DNA of 64,000 nt, taken from NCBI GenBank assembly GCA_030280995.1, contig JASXTE010000012.1:9275001-9339000 (forward strand). Direction: 5' to 3'. Below are positions 32,752 through 44,500 of the stretch, in pieces (the first letter of the stretch is position 1; each line of letters starts with the position of its first letter). The translations under genes and the position numbers were made by a program. The stretch comes from Hemileia vastatrix. Lineage: Eukaryota > Basidiomycota > Pucciniomycetes > Pucciniales > Zaghouaniaceae. Under the pieces are notes generated by a model. The model saw only the letters and a list, made by a program, of their open reading frames with translations. It made no database searches and had not been told where the DNA came from.

Positions 32752-35700
32752 TAATGTTGCAATCTCTCCTCAAGAAGAGATTCCAGATTGCAATTGGTTA
32801 GCTCACTTGGAGACAATTCAAGTGGATTCTGAATTATTTACTTTTGATATTTCATTGGAATGTCATTACATGTTGTATTTTTCTATATTTTTATTATCTT
32901 TATCAAATTATTCTATAAAATTTAAAAATGGTTCAAAGGGAAAAATTGAATGTATTATGTTGGATAAAAGTTGGAAAGGGAATTTTGTTAATTATGGTTT
33001 TATTAGTGGTGGATTTTTTATGGCCTCCAGCAAGATGATAAACTGAATTTATCACATCAAAATCAACAAAAAAATCTTAGTATAACTAATTCACAAAAAA
33101 TAATATTTGTGATGATTCTATTTCTTTCCTTCAGAAATAGGTTAAACTGCCAAATTTACTTACTGGTGACTTTATGGTGGAAGATGAAAGGGAAAAAGTT
33201 GTTGGAAATTATATGGTATATTAGATGAAGGAAAAGGGGGTGGTAATTATAATAATGAAAATATTGAAAATAAAAATTATGTTTTAGCTTACTCTATTTC
33301 TTATTCCAGTTCTGAAGCTGAAGAAAATTGTAATGAAAAATTATATAATGGCAAAACTATATTGGATCAAGTATCTCAAGTAAAAGTGGACATTGGTGTG
33401 GAAAAATATAAAAAGGTAAAAAATAAAATTAGGCCAATCAATGAACCTCTTCTGGCTGAATTAAATCCACCTTTGAGAAACCAAATTTATCAAAAGATCC
33501 ATATGACTTTCCTTTATTCAAGAACCCTCCTGAACTTTCTGAAACTTCTAGGATCACTGTCAAGAAATTTTAGGTTGTTATATTTGGATCTGAAGGATGG
33601 CTATCAGGTGAAGAAAAAAGTTTTTTGTTGGATGCAATGTTTAAGATTGAGAAAGATAATGCATTTTTAGAAGAGGAGATAGGTGTGTTAAAGAATTTTT
33701 ATGGGGAGCCCTACATGATTCCAGTTTTTTTCCATGAACCACAGCAACAGAAGCCAATTCCAATACCCTCTGATTTAATAAAAGATTATATTTAAGTCTT
33801 TAGAGAAATAACTCAAACTGGATTATATGAAAAATCATCAGAAAGTTATTCAAGTCCAGTATTCTGTATTAAAAAACATAATGGCAGGCTTAGGGCAGTT
33901 CATGATTTAATGGAACTAAATAGGGTTACAATAAAAGATGCAGGAATAGCACATAGTGCAGAGAAGTTTGGAAAAAAAATTTGTAGGGAGAGTGTGTTAT
34001 GGTTTGGGAGATATAATGAGGGGATATGAAAAAGGGGATGTAATCCATTCTCCAGACTTCTTATAAATTTTGATATGCCACTAGGACAAATACAGCTAAC
34101 AATATTAACTCAAGGAGCAACAAATTCAGTTGCTGTATATCAAGCTCAGATGGCTTGGATTCTACAGGAAAAAATTCCACAATATGCTATTATATTTATT
34201 GATGATGGTGGAATAAAAGGACCTTCAACTGATTATGGTAGTGAAGTATTGAAGAAGGATCCAGGGAAATAGAAATTTATCTAGGAATATGCTGTTATTT
34301 TAGACAGGATTTTGTTTAGGATAGAAGAGACTTTTTCAACAATTTCAGGCTCCAAATTTTCTTATTTTGTGCCATATTTAGAAATCTTAGGTCATGTGGT
34401 ATGTATAGAGGGCATAATTATGTCAAAGAAGAAGGTGAGCAAAATTAAGTTTTGGCCAAGAACCAAGAATACAACCAAAGTAAGAGGTTTTTTATGCATG
34501 TGTGTTTATGTTAAAATGTTCATCAAGGACTTCTCTTGATTGGATGCTCCTTTGAGATGGTTGACTCAAAAGGGTGCTTATTGGGAGTAAGATGAAGAGT
34601 ATGAAGAGGAATTTTTAAGGTTAAAAAAGGTAGTTGGGGAAGATATCATCCTGCACAAGTTAGATTATGGGAAAGATTCTGGCCAGATTTATTTAGCAGT
34701 GGATTTAAGTCAGATTGCTACTGGGGAGGTTCTGTCTCAAATGGATAAAGCTAGTTATATTAGACCAGTCAGGTATGAATATGTAGTTTTTAATGAGGTG
34801 GAATCAAGATATTCTCAACCTAAATTAGAACATTATGGTGTGGCAAGAATCTTAAAGAAACTTAAAAATATTTTAAGGGTACAACACTTTGAATTAAATT
34901 TTGACACTAAATCTTTAATTCTGATGATTTATTCCCCAAGTTTACTGAATTCGCCTATGACTAGATGGGTAGCTTTAATTTAGCATTTTTTTATCAATTT
35001 ATTTCACAAGCCTAGAAAGAAATTTACTATTACAGATGTATTGTTAAGAAGACCACCTACTGAAGAGGATTCTGACTCAAAGGAATTTGATGAAGATATA
35101 CCTGTGATTAAGTACAGTACAAAAGGTGCTAAAGACTTTCCATATATCTCCCATAAGGTTAAAATGGCAGGCTTAATATCTGTGGATAAAGATGATGAAT
35201 ACCTCTACCATGAGGAATAGCTGGAAAATAATAATAAAAATTTAAATTATGTGCTTGGGAGATTGATGATGGTGTAGATAAATTCAGTGAAAAAGAGGTT
35301 GGAGATGTTGTGTATATGGATGAGGATGGAGAAATAGTGTGGGATAGGAAAAATTTGGTGAATGGTGTATAGGTTAGAGTTTTAGAAAATATGGTTAAAG
35401 AGAGGTTGGGTTTTTATAAAAATTTGGTAAAAAAGAGGTCGGACAAAGATGATGATGATGATGCTGAAAAGGGTAAAAAGGAATAAGAAAAAAATGTGGT
35501 TGATAAAAGGTTGGAAGGTTAAAAGATGGAAAATTTAAAGTATTTAAAAGTAAAAATGCAACAACTAGGAATAAAGTTATTACCTCATTCATGTGCAGGT
35601 GATCTAGGAGATAGGGAAGTGCCTGTAGATTTAATATTAATGGATTCTCAAGAAAATGTCTGGGGAAAGACAGGATTTCATTTTTGCTAATGCTAGAAAG

Positions 35701-36900
35701 GCTGTATAATTGTGATAATGATGAATGGGTGGCTATCAAAAAAAATTGACCAGAATTCATATATCTGGTTCAAGATTAATAAAGAGGAGGTATCCAAATT
35801 CTCATGTAGTTTTTACTCAAAAGAAAGTGCAAGAATTGGTTATGAAATCACTGCATGAAGATCTTGGGCATAGAAGAGTTGTTGAAACTTATAGACAAAT
35901 TGCTTATAGATTTTGGTGGCCAGGAATGAAGCTGACTGTTAAAAAATGGGTTCAGTCATGTGAATAATTTCAAAGGAGATGCTATTTAAGGCTAAAGGAA
36001 CCTGGACATGCAACCGGTGAAAATACTCTTTTTGTAGGGTTAGTTTGGATTCTTTTCATATTAAGGAGGGAAGAGATAAATATTTGATTGTAGCCAGAGA
36101 TGATTTATCTGGATGGGTAGATTCAGTGCCTCTTATTAATTTAAATTCCAGGAATGTGGCAGATCTTTTGGTGAAAAATTGGGTATATAGGTATGGAGTG
36201 ATGAAGTTGGTGACAGTTGATGGTGGTCCTGAATTTGGGACAGAGTTTAGAGAGGCTATATCAAAAGTTGGATCAAATGTTAGGTTAGCAACCCCATATT
36301 ATTTTGAAGCTGAAGGAATGTTATAAAGAGGGAATCAAGTTATAAAGGATGCTTTATTTAAAATGTGTGGAGCAAGTTCTGATAAGAGGAGGCACTATTT
36401 ACCATTGGTGTTATTTGCTGGCAGAATAATTTTCAAAAGGACAACTGGATATTCACCATATAAACTATTTTTTGGTCAGAAAGCAATTTTACTAGTTGAT
36501 TTAGAGGCTGAATAATATCTTGGAGTAGACTGGGACATGGTCAAAACTACTGAAGAAATATTATGTGCAAGAATGGTTGAGTTAGAATAGAAAGAAGAAA
36601 CTCTAGAAAAGGCATATTTAAAAATGATAAATATTAGGAATCAGTCAGTTAGATACTGGGATAAGAGGTTGGCTCATAGGTTAAGGAATCCTTTGAAAAT
36701 TTGAGATATGGTCTTGGTGTATAATAGGAGTTTGGAAAGTCAGTGGCAAAGAATGTTGGCGGATAGGTGGAATGGATCATATAAATTTAGATAAGATATC
36801 TTGTGGTTCATATGTATCAGAAGAGGGTAGCTTCTGATCAGGTCAAGTGGCTCTATCCTACAGACACTAGGTTTTCTAAAGTCTAACTCTAATATGAAAA
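32752..36900 (+). pseudogene. Pol of type-2 copy C, right of the Harbinger insertion
   Basis: The sequence resumes exactly where copy C was cut and follows the complete pol at 56370-60470. In order come the N-terminal region (DCNWLAHLETIQVDSELF), hairpin-repeat remnants (33015, 33130), pre-RT (YKKVKNKIRPINEPL), RT (FIDDGGIKGP near 34195-34225), RNase H (LAVDLSQIATG, ESRYSQPKLEHYGV) and tether. Integrase follows, with HHCC, a D in KLVTVDGGPEFGTEF near 36210 and the Glu position lost to a stop at 36323. A C-terminus ends near 36880. Stops and frameshifts are frequent. CG dinucleotides are mostly replaced by TG or CA relative to the complete copy. Confidence 0.9.
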
Positions 36901-37650
36901 TAAACTGATTACCATTGTTTGAAGAAGATTTCCTTCAAAATTTAACTATTGCTTAGAGAAGATTTACTGCACAAGAGAGTATAAACTAAAAACTATCATT
37001 AAAATGAACAATCATTAAATTCTAATGAATCAAATTTTATTGTGAAGAATTTTGTTAGAATGTATTGTATTTAGGTAGAAGTGTTCACAGGGGAGCCTTC
37101 TAAATTTAATATTGGCAAGTTTGGGGGTGATTGATGGGCTGGCTGCTCTATATACAATTACCCCACAATGTTTGTAACCATAGTGTCCCTGTTTCTAGTT
37201 TAATGCTGGCTTTGTTTTTGTTATATAAGAAGTCCACTAAGTCTATAAACTAGATTAACATGACATCAATTGAATACACTCATTCGAAGCTGGATTAAAG
37301 GATTTTTTTTATATTTTATTTTTGATTTATGTATTTTTTTTTAAAAATTTTTTTATGTTAGAATTTTATTTTAATTTCATCTAAAAATTATTAAAATTAA
37401 TTTGTTCAGAGATAATGATGACTGGTGGTCTCCAATTATTTTTACAAATTGGAGGGAGCTCACCCAGTGATCATTTCTATTTTTGTTTGTTATTTATTTC
37501 AATTTTTTTTAAAATCATTTATGTTTATTTTCAATTTATTTTCATGTGTATCCCACATCAAGATGCACTTGGATGTGGGTATGATGTCAGGGATATGGCT
37601 CATCAAATGGCTGGGGGCATTTTTATATATTTAATTTTAATTTTAAAATT
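36893..37650 (+). other. Type-2 3' non-coding module, copy C
   Basis: Three blocks are shared with 60860-61365 and 38690-39255: GTGTTCACAGGGGA...GGGGGTGATTGATGGGCTGGCTGCTC (37080-37180), ACTGGTGGTCTCC...GGAGGGAGCTCACCCAGTGATCAT (37421-37475) and CACATCAAGATGCACTTGG...GGCTCATCAAATGGC (37553-37612). Each contains inverted arms. A degraded stem-TAAACT module lies at 37231-37252 (AGTC, CACTAA, GTCT). AT-rich filler with an (AT)n run follows at 37650-37950. Confidence 0.8.
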
Positions 37651-37950
37651 TTAGGACATCTTTTATATATATTTTATAATTTTTAATCTAAAAGCTTCAT
37701 AAAATCTTTTAAAATAATTTTATTCAAATTTTTTAAAATTTTCAGATTCATAATTATATATTTTCCATTTCAAAAAATTTTTTACTTTAAAATTTTATAT
37801 ATTAATTATATATAAAAAAAGAGAAAAGAGAAATTAGATATATATATATATATAGTATTATGGTGTTTTAGGATTTTTATATATAGTTTTTTTTAGTTTC
37901 TTTAAAGTTTCTAGCAAGAACCTGAAGAATTAAGGAAGTTTATCTTTCAA

Positions 37951-38240
37951 TTAAGATGTAACAGTAAAGTTTTCAGGAGAGTCTATATTAAATCTTTCAA
38001 TATTTTCAAATAGATGATGTTGTTTATGGTCAAGCCAAGTGGCCATTTTAAAGTGACATTTCAAAAATTTCTCTCTTTCAAATACTTCTGCACAGTCTTT
38101 TGGTAGATAATATTTGTAATGGGCCAAGTTAACGTTGAAAATAGAATTTAATTGTTGAGAGACCTCATTACATTTCAACATAGCTGAATGGGTTCCAAAT
38201 AAGGGATAAAATAAGCAGACATAGAATAGTGGGATCCAGA
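37951..38240 (-). pseudogene. Relic of the type-2 antisense gene, second exon
   Basis: The minus-strand frame (YKYYLPKDCAEVFEREKFLKCHFKMATWLDHKQHHLFEN) aligns with exon 2 of the antisense gene at 61884-62200 (FQRYPPSDRSESWMREQLLRDLFKIANWLQHYRDREIRFE). It has the same spacing and the same A-x-W-L motif. No first exon precedes it, because the sequence jumps at about 38325 into the integrase end of another type-2 copy. Confidence 0.6.
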
Positions 38241-38325
38241 AGAATCTAGATCAGGTCATAAATGAAAGTCAAGATATAAAATTTAAAAGAATGAAAATAT
38301 TAATCAAGTATCTGGTGGTTCATAT

Positions 38326-40416
38326 GTTTTAAAATAGTTTCATGGAAAGATATTAAAAAACAGGGTAGCTGCTGACCAGGTCAAGAGGGTTTATCCTAGA
38401 GGCACTGGGTGTGCCAAAGAATAACTCCAAAAGGAGGGTAAACCATTAATTAAAAAACAAAGATAACTCCAAAATGAGGGTAAACTATTAATTAAAAAAA
38501 TGAAGATAACACTGGGATGAGGATTAACCACCTACCATTGTTTATGAAGATTTCCTCCTAAATAAGGATAAACTATTTTACTATCACTTAAAGAAGATTT
38601 ACTCTGCAAAAGAGTGTAAACTAAAAACTATCATTAAAAATTAAAATTGTTATAAAACTTGGATGTTAAAAAGGTTTATGGTGAAGAAGTGTAATGGAAT
38701 GTAATTATTTTTGGTAGAATTCTTCACATGGTAACCTTCTAAATTTAATATTGGAAATTTTGGGGGTAATCAATGGGCTGGCTGCTCCATACACAGTTAC
38801 CCCACAATGTTTGTTACCAATTTTTCCCTGTTTCTAGTTGAATCCTGGCTTTGCATTCTGTTATATAGGTATTTCTCTAGGACTATAAACTGGATTAATA
38901 CAAATTTAACCAAATTCCCTCCTTCAAAGCCAGATTTATTCATTTTTTTATGTTTTATTTTTTATTTTTAAAATTTTATTTTTGAATTTTATTTTGTTAG
39001 AATTTATTTCCTTTTTAAAAAAAATTATCATAAATTAATCTCTTCAGGAATAATTATCACTGGCGATCTCCAATCATTTTTACAAATTGGAGGGAATCCA
39101 ACCAGTGATCATTTCTATTTTCATTCATTATGATTTTAAATTTTTTTTCAAAAACCATTTATGTTCATTTTCAATTTCATTCTTGTGTATCCCACATCAA
39201 GGTGCACTTGGATGTTGGTATGATGTCAGGAGTGGGCTCATCAAATGGCTGAGGGACATATTTTAAAATAATTTTGTTTATTTTTAATTCTTAATTGATA
39301 ATTATATATATTCAATTTCAAATTTCTTTACTTTACAAATTTATTTCAAAAAGCAAAAAAATAAAAATAAAATAAAAAAAGTAAAAAATTAATTTTAAAA
39401 CTTAATTAAGATTTTAGTTTATTTCTTTTATATTATTTATTACTATTTTTCACAGGGAACAGGATAAAATGGAGCACAATATCTGTTGGATTCTATCTTA
39501 GGATATTCTGGTAGTCTTCCAAGACTTTAAACTGGCTAAGGTTTAGAAATATTCCAAGACTTTTGATTGATGCTTTTGGATCTGTTAGTGCTTCAAGACT
39601 TTAAACTGAATACTTATGAATATTTTTGAATCCTATGTGATCTTTTAGTCCATCAATGCTTAAAACTGAATTTTAACAAATGTTTTTGAAATTTCATGAA
39701 TGTTTTATTGAACAAAAAAAGTTTTTATGGAATAGATGGAATGTTTAGTCCACCATGACCTAAAACTGGAATAAACTAAATTATTTTGTCTTCCTTGACC
39801 ATAAACTGGAAATAAACAGCAAAATGTCCATCACTGGTCCCCCATGACCTTAAACTTGCAAATTTCTTTCTATTTGGTCTACCAGGACTATAAACTGGAA
39901 ACCAATTTAAAATTTGGTTTTCAAGGATTTTAGAAGGAAAGTTTAATCTAACTGGATATTCAATTTAGTCATTTTTAATGTATCACTGGTTTATCAGTGC
40001 TCAGACTGGTACTCACTCATTTGTGCAACTCAGTATTTGATTGAAACAGTGCAACTAATGTTAGTGAATGAAGATATTATTAAATGTATTTATTTTAGGA
40101 TTTAAAGAAAGATGGAGATTTTAAAGGTTTTTTATGGAGATTTTTAAAAGCTGAAAATAAGGCACTAAGAAAGTCTGGTAAAAATATGAATTCTGATAAA
40201 ATTTAGGAGTGATTTAAAGGGTTGGGAAATTTATTTGAATGTTGTGATGCTGAGTCATAGAAGATTGATAGTATTTGGATTTATTGGGTCTCTTTGGTAG
40301 ACTATTTAGGTGAAGCTTGGAGGACCTTATGGTGAGAATGGAATCATAGTATTTGACTTAGGGGGAAGTCCAATGGGAATTAAATCAAAATTATTTGGCT
40401 CATTAGGGAGGCCTGC
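38326..40416 (+). mobile_element. 3' end of another type-2 element (integrase tail, 3' module, hairpin array)
   Basis: It starts with the end of Pol (GGTTCATATG..., ACAGGGTAGCTGCTGACCAGG, then the GGCAC/GTGCC hairpin at 38402-38416). Degraded CCTC-type hairpins follow at 38425, 38466, 38554 and 38601, then the conserved 3' module (38690-39255) and AT-rich filler (39256-39470). A hairpin array (39513-39897) and the terminal segment GTGAAGCTTGGAGGACCTTATGG (40312) complete it. The homologous segment at 63745 lies just before the end of the window. The antisense gene is absent here. It is cut at 40416 by the intact chromovirus. The low-support open frames in it are ignored. Confidence 0.8.
39513..39900 (+). 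repeat. Hairpin-TAAACTGG array, older copy
   Basis: Units occur at 39513 (AGTC/GACT, perfect), 39587, 39647, 39747 (AGTC/GACC), 39787, 39835 (GGTC/GACC, perfect, loop CCCCAT) and 39875 (GGTC/GACT, with one G-T pair). Each is followed by one base and TAAACTGG or a one-base variant. The spacing is irregular, 40-100 bp. This array matches the position and structure of 62992-63459. Confidence 0.85.
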
Positions 40417-41551
40417 TGTCGGTCAGTCGTCTAGAAGAGGTAAGGAAAATAGGAGAAAAGGAGGAGAGAAGGAGGAGGACAAAGGAAAATAAAGAAATAA
40501 TTCACAATAATATATATTTAATTTATTTGAGAGGGAAACAACGGTGAGCAACTTTGAGAGGTGACAAAAACTTAGATTTTATTAACAATAATATTATTAA
40601 ATGTAAGGGTTCTGCGCGGCAAACACTTTTAATTACTATCAGACTTAAAGCAACCTTTAATTTGTTATATAGACTTTTAATTAGATTTGTATTACTAATA
40701 AAAAAAATATAAACGTAATAAAATAGTTATTTAATTTGTTGAGTGTGTAATAAGTGATGAGGCTACAGGGGATTATCCAAGGCCCTTTTATAGGCAATGG
40801 GTCCTCTGAAGCGCTACTATATTTGTAAATACAATTATTAGAATAGAATAAAACAAATATATCAAAGAGTAAATGAAACATAACAATATAGAGAAAAATA
40901 TGAAACAATTAATTAAAACCCCAATTAAGAATCCAATTTTCCCGCCATTAATTCCCAAATCAGTAAGTGACAATAGTGAATAACTAAACAAGATTGGAAC
41001 ATAGGAACTATGAGAAAAATAATTCCAAACAGATGGTAAAGTCTGATTAAAGGATATTTTAAGAGAAACAAAAATACTTTGACGCAACAAAACATGTAAT
41101 TAATCTCAATTCAGTCTAAATTAATTTATTTGTTTTTTCTAACACAATTAAGGGTCAAAAAAAGCGTCATTAATTATTGTTTAGTATCATACGAGAGGTA
41201 TTATTTAATATATAAATTTAAGTAATTAATTTAAATATATTATAAGTCAATTTTACACTTATAATTATAATATATGTTTTTCAATTAATTAAATATAAAT
41301 TTATAATTATTAAATACATAAAAATGCACCATTATTTGTAGAATATATTATATTATGTTCAATTTAACTGTATATAAAAATATATATAACCAATAAATTT
41401 AATGTAACACTTGTATATAATAAAATACTTATATAATTTCATTATGCAATAAAATATTAAGTTATATTCATTTAATACAATTCTTACCCACTCTTTAAGG
41501 TTTTATAAGTTATATATCATTTACTGGACTCCTGGAATAGCCTGGCTGACA
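40417..41551 (-). repeat. 3' LTR of the intact chromovirus
   Basis: On the minus strand it begins TGTCAGCCAGGC and ends GACTGACCGACA. A TATA-type promoter, CCTATAAAAGGGCC, lies at about 40783-40794 (minus). Only scattered single-base and short indel differences from the other LTR are visible. The polypurine tract AGAGTGAGGGAG lies immediately internal (41552-41563, minus). Confidence 0.95.
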
Positions 41552-41586
41552 CTCCCTCACTCTAAAAAAAAAACAATAAAAAAAAT

Positions 41587-44500
41587 CTAAGATTTTTTCT
41601 TTTTGTATTTTTTCAACAGAGCAGGCAGATTTGAAATTTCCTTGCCAGGTATCCATGCATCATGTTCAGATGATTTGTTCTTATATCTCAATAAATATTC
41701 AGTACCTCTTTCAGAAGTGATAATTCTATCATTGAGAATTTTATCAATTTCTGCTGTTTCTGTGACTTCCTGAGGGTTCTTCTTAGGTCTTCCTCTTCTT
41801 TTTGGAAATAAGTCACTGTTGGAAGTATAAGGTTTAAGCAAAGAAATGGGAAAGACAGGATGTTTCCTATCATATGGAGAATACAATACAACTTCTACTG
41901 CATTATCACCAACCATTCTTTTAACAACAAATGGTCCTACAAAAGGATCTTTTAATTTGTGGTTACCTTGTAAATTGAAATGTACAGTAGAGATCAACAC
42001 TTCATCACCCTTGTTAAATGTGTATTCTTTATGGGATTTATCCCATCTTTTCTTTTCATATTCAAATGCTTTATCAATACAACTCTGAGCATGTTTTCTG
42101 CATAGCTGTTGCATTTGCATAAAAGATTTTACACCAGGGTGTAGTTCCAACTTAGGTAATTTATTATTGAGAATCTGAGCAGGAGTGTTTGGGACATAAC
42201 CTAACCAAAGCTCAAAAGGCTTTTTCTCAGTGACAGAATGAACCGTGCTATTATATGCAAATTCAAGAGCAGGCAAAAGAGTGACCCAATCATGAGTAAA
42301 TCTGTCATTGTCTTTATATTCTAAACCAAAGGCACAATACCTTCTAATCATATCTTCCAGAGTTTGAATCATTCTCTCAGCTAGACCATCAGTCTGAGGA
42401 TGGTGAGATGTAGACAATTTTAACTCACAGCCACAAATATCCATCAAAGAGGTCCAAAACTCAGAAGTGAATTTTGGATCCCTATCAGAGATAATGGCTT
42501 TTGGAAAACCAATAATATTAAACATGTAAGACCACCATAAGAAAGCTAATTCTTTGGTGGATACATCTTTGTGGGTTGGAATAAATTTGCACATTTTTGT
42601 GAACCTATCAACTATTACCCAACAAGAGTTAAAGCTGTCTTTACCTGCAACAGGAAGACCAGTGACAAAATCCATATTAATGATTTGCCAGGGAGCACTA
42701 GGTGCCTCAATATGTTGTAATAACCCTGCTCTCTTACCTGTTAACCTTTTAGATTTTTGGCAGGAATCACAAGATTCAACATATAATTTTGTGTCTTCAG
42801 ACATATTAGCCCACCATGCAGTGTTTTTGATTCTAATCAATGTTTTTTCAAGATCAAAATGACCAGCTAATATGTCATCATGACAAAGTTTGAGGATAGT
42901 TTCTTTCATTGAAGGAGGAATAACAATTACATTGGTAAGCTTCCTTCTATAATATATATAACCATCTTCAATAGAAAACTTTCCTTTATTTAAAGCATTT
43001 TGGTACTTTTCAGGAAGAGTTTTTATTAATGCTTGAATTGAAGCATTCTTAGGATCATTCAAAATAGTAACTAATTTATTTAAATCAGAATCTTTATCAT
43101 ATGAATCCAGTATTAACTGTAATAACTCTTCTTCCATATCAACTATTAATATACCATGTATATGAACAGTATCATCTTCAGGTACATAAGCAGGATTGGA
43201 GTCATTATTTGGCAGGGGAAATCTGGAGAGCATATCAACATTAGAGTGAACATTTCCAGCTCTATGGATAATAGTCATCCTTCCTCTGTATTCTTGAACA
43301 GCAAGTTGCCACCTGAACATATGTCTGTTAGGTGTCTTGAGGTTTAAGAGAGATTTCACAGCACTAAAGTCAGTTATTAACTCAAATTTTTGGTCATCCA
43401 AGTAGTAATGAAGTTTCTCAAGAGCCCAAACAAATGCTAAGCACTCCAATTGAGTGGCACCATATTTCAATTCACTATTTCTCAAGGTTCTTGATATATA
43501 ACAAATTACAACATCTGAGGATTTATCATTAATAATTTGCTTTTGGTGAAGGGCAGCACCCAGACCAATAAAGCTAGCATCTGTATAAAGGACAAATGGC
43601 CTGTTAAAATCTGGAAGAGCCAATATAGGGGCTGTCATTAAGCAACTTTTTAATGTATCAAAAGCTTTTTGACAGTCATTATTCCAGAGAAAAGCAACAT
43701 ATTTTCTGGTCAGTTTTTTAAGAGGCAAGGCTATGACCTGATAATTTTTAATATATTGTCTATAATAGCCACACATACCCAAAAAACTTTGGATTTCTCT
43801 TACAGAAGTTGGTGCTTTCACATTTTGAATGGCAGCAACTTTATTATGGTCTACACAAATTTGTAAGCCTGACACAACATGGCCAAGGACTTTCAAAGAT
43901 TGAAAACCAAATTTACACTTTTTTAAAGATAAGGTCATATTGATTTCATCCATTTTTTGGAAAACTCTATTCAAGTGAATCATATGTTCATCAAAAGTTT
44001 TAGAAAAAACAATAATATCATCAATATAAACCATGAGCCAACCTTCAATAATTTCTTGATGGAAAGTGTTATCCATGACTTTCTGGAAAACTGAAGGAGC
44101 ATTTTTAGGGCCAAATGGCATCCTAACATACTTATATATTCCCATATGAGTAGCAATAAGCAAAAAATTTTGAGAATTTTTCTCAACTGGAACTTGATGA
44201 TAACCTTTATTACCATCCAGACAACTAATAAATTTTGCACCTTGCAAGGTAGCATGTATTGAATTAATTCTGGGTAAAGGATAAATATCATCAACAGTAT
44301 AAGTATTTAAAGCTCTGGAATCTCCACATAATCTAGCTTTATCTTTTTCATATGAAATCAAGACTGGGGAGATGACACAATATTTGGGGGTGACATCCAC
44401 TTTCTCAATGATATTCATTTTCAATAATGTTTCAATATTATCTTCAATATCTTTTCTTTTTGATGGAGAAGCAGGATATGGTTTTTTCTTAAGGGAAGGA

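Noticed and set aside
37839..37856. (AT)n microsatellite
   Set aside because: Short simple repeat in AT-rich DNA, without further signal.
40788..41090. Minus-strand open frame of about 100 codons, also at 48818-49126
   Set aside because: Both lie at the same place in the two LTRs and are similar only because the LTRs are. No domain.
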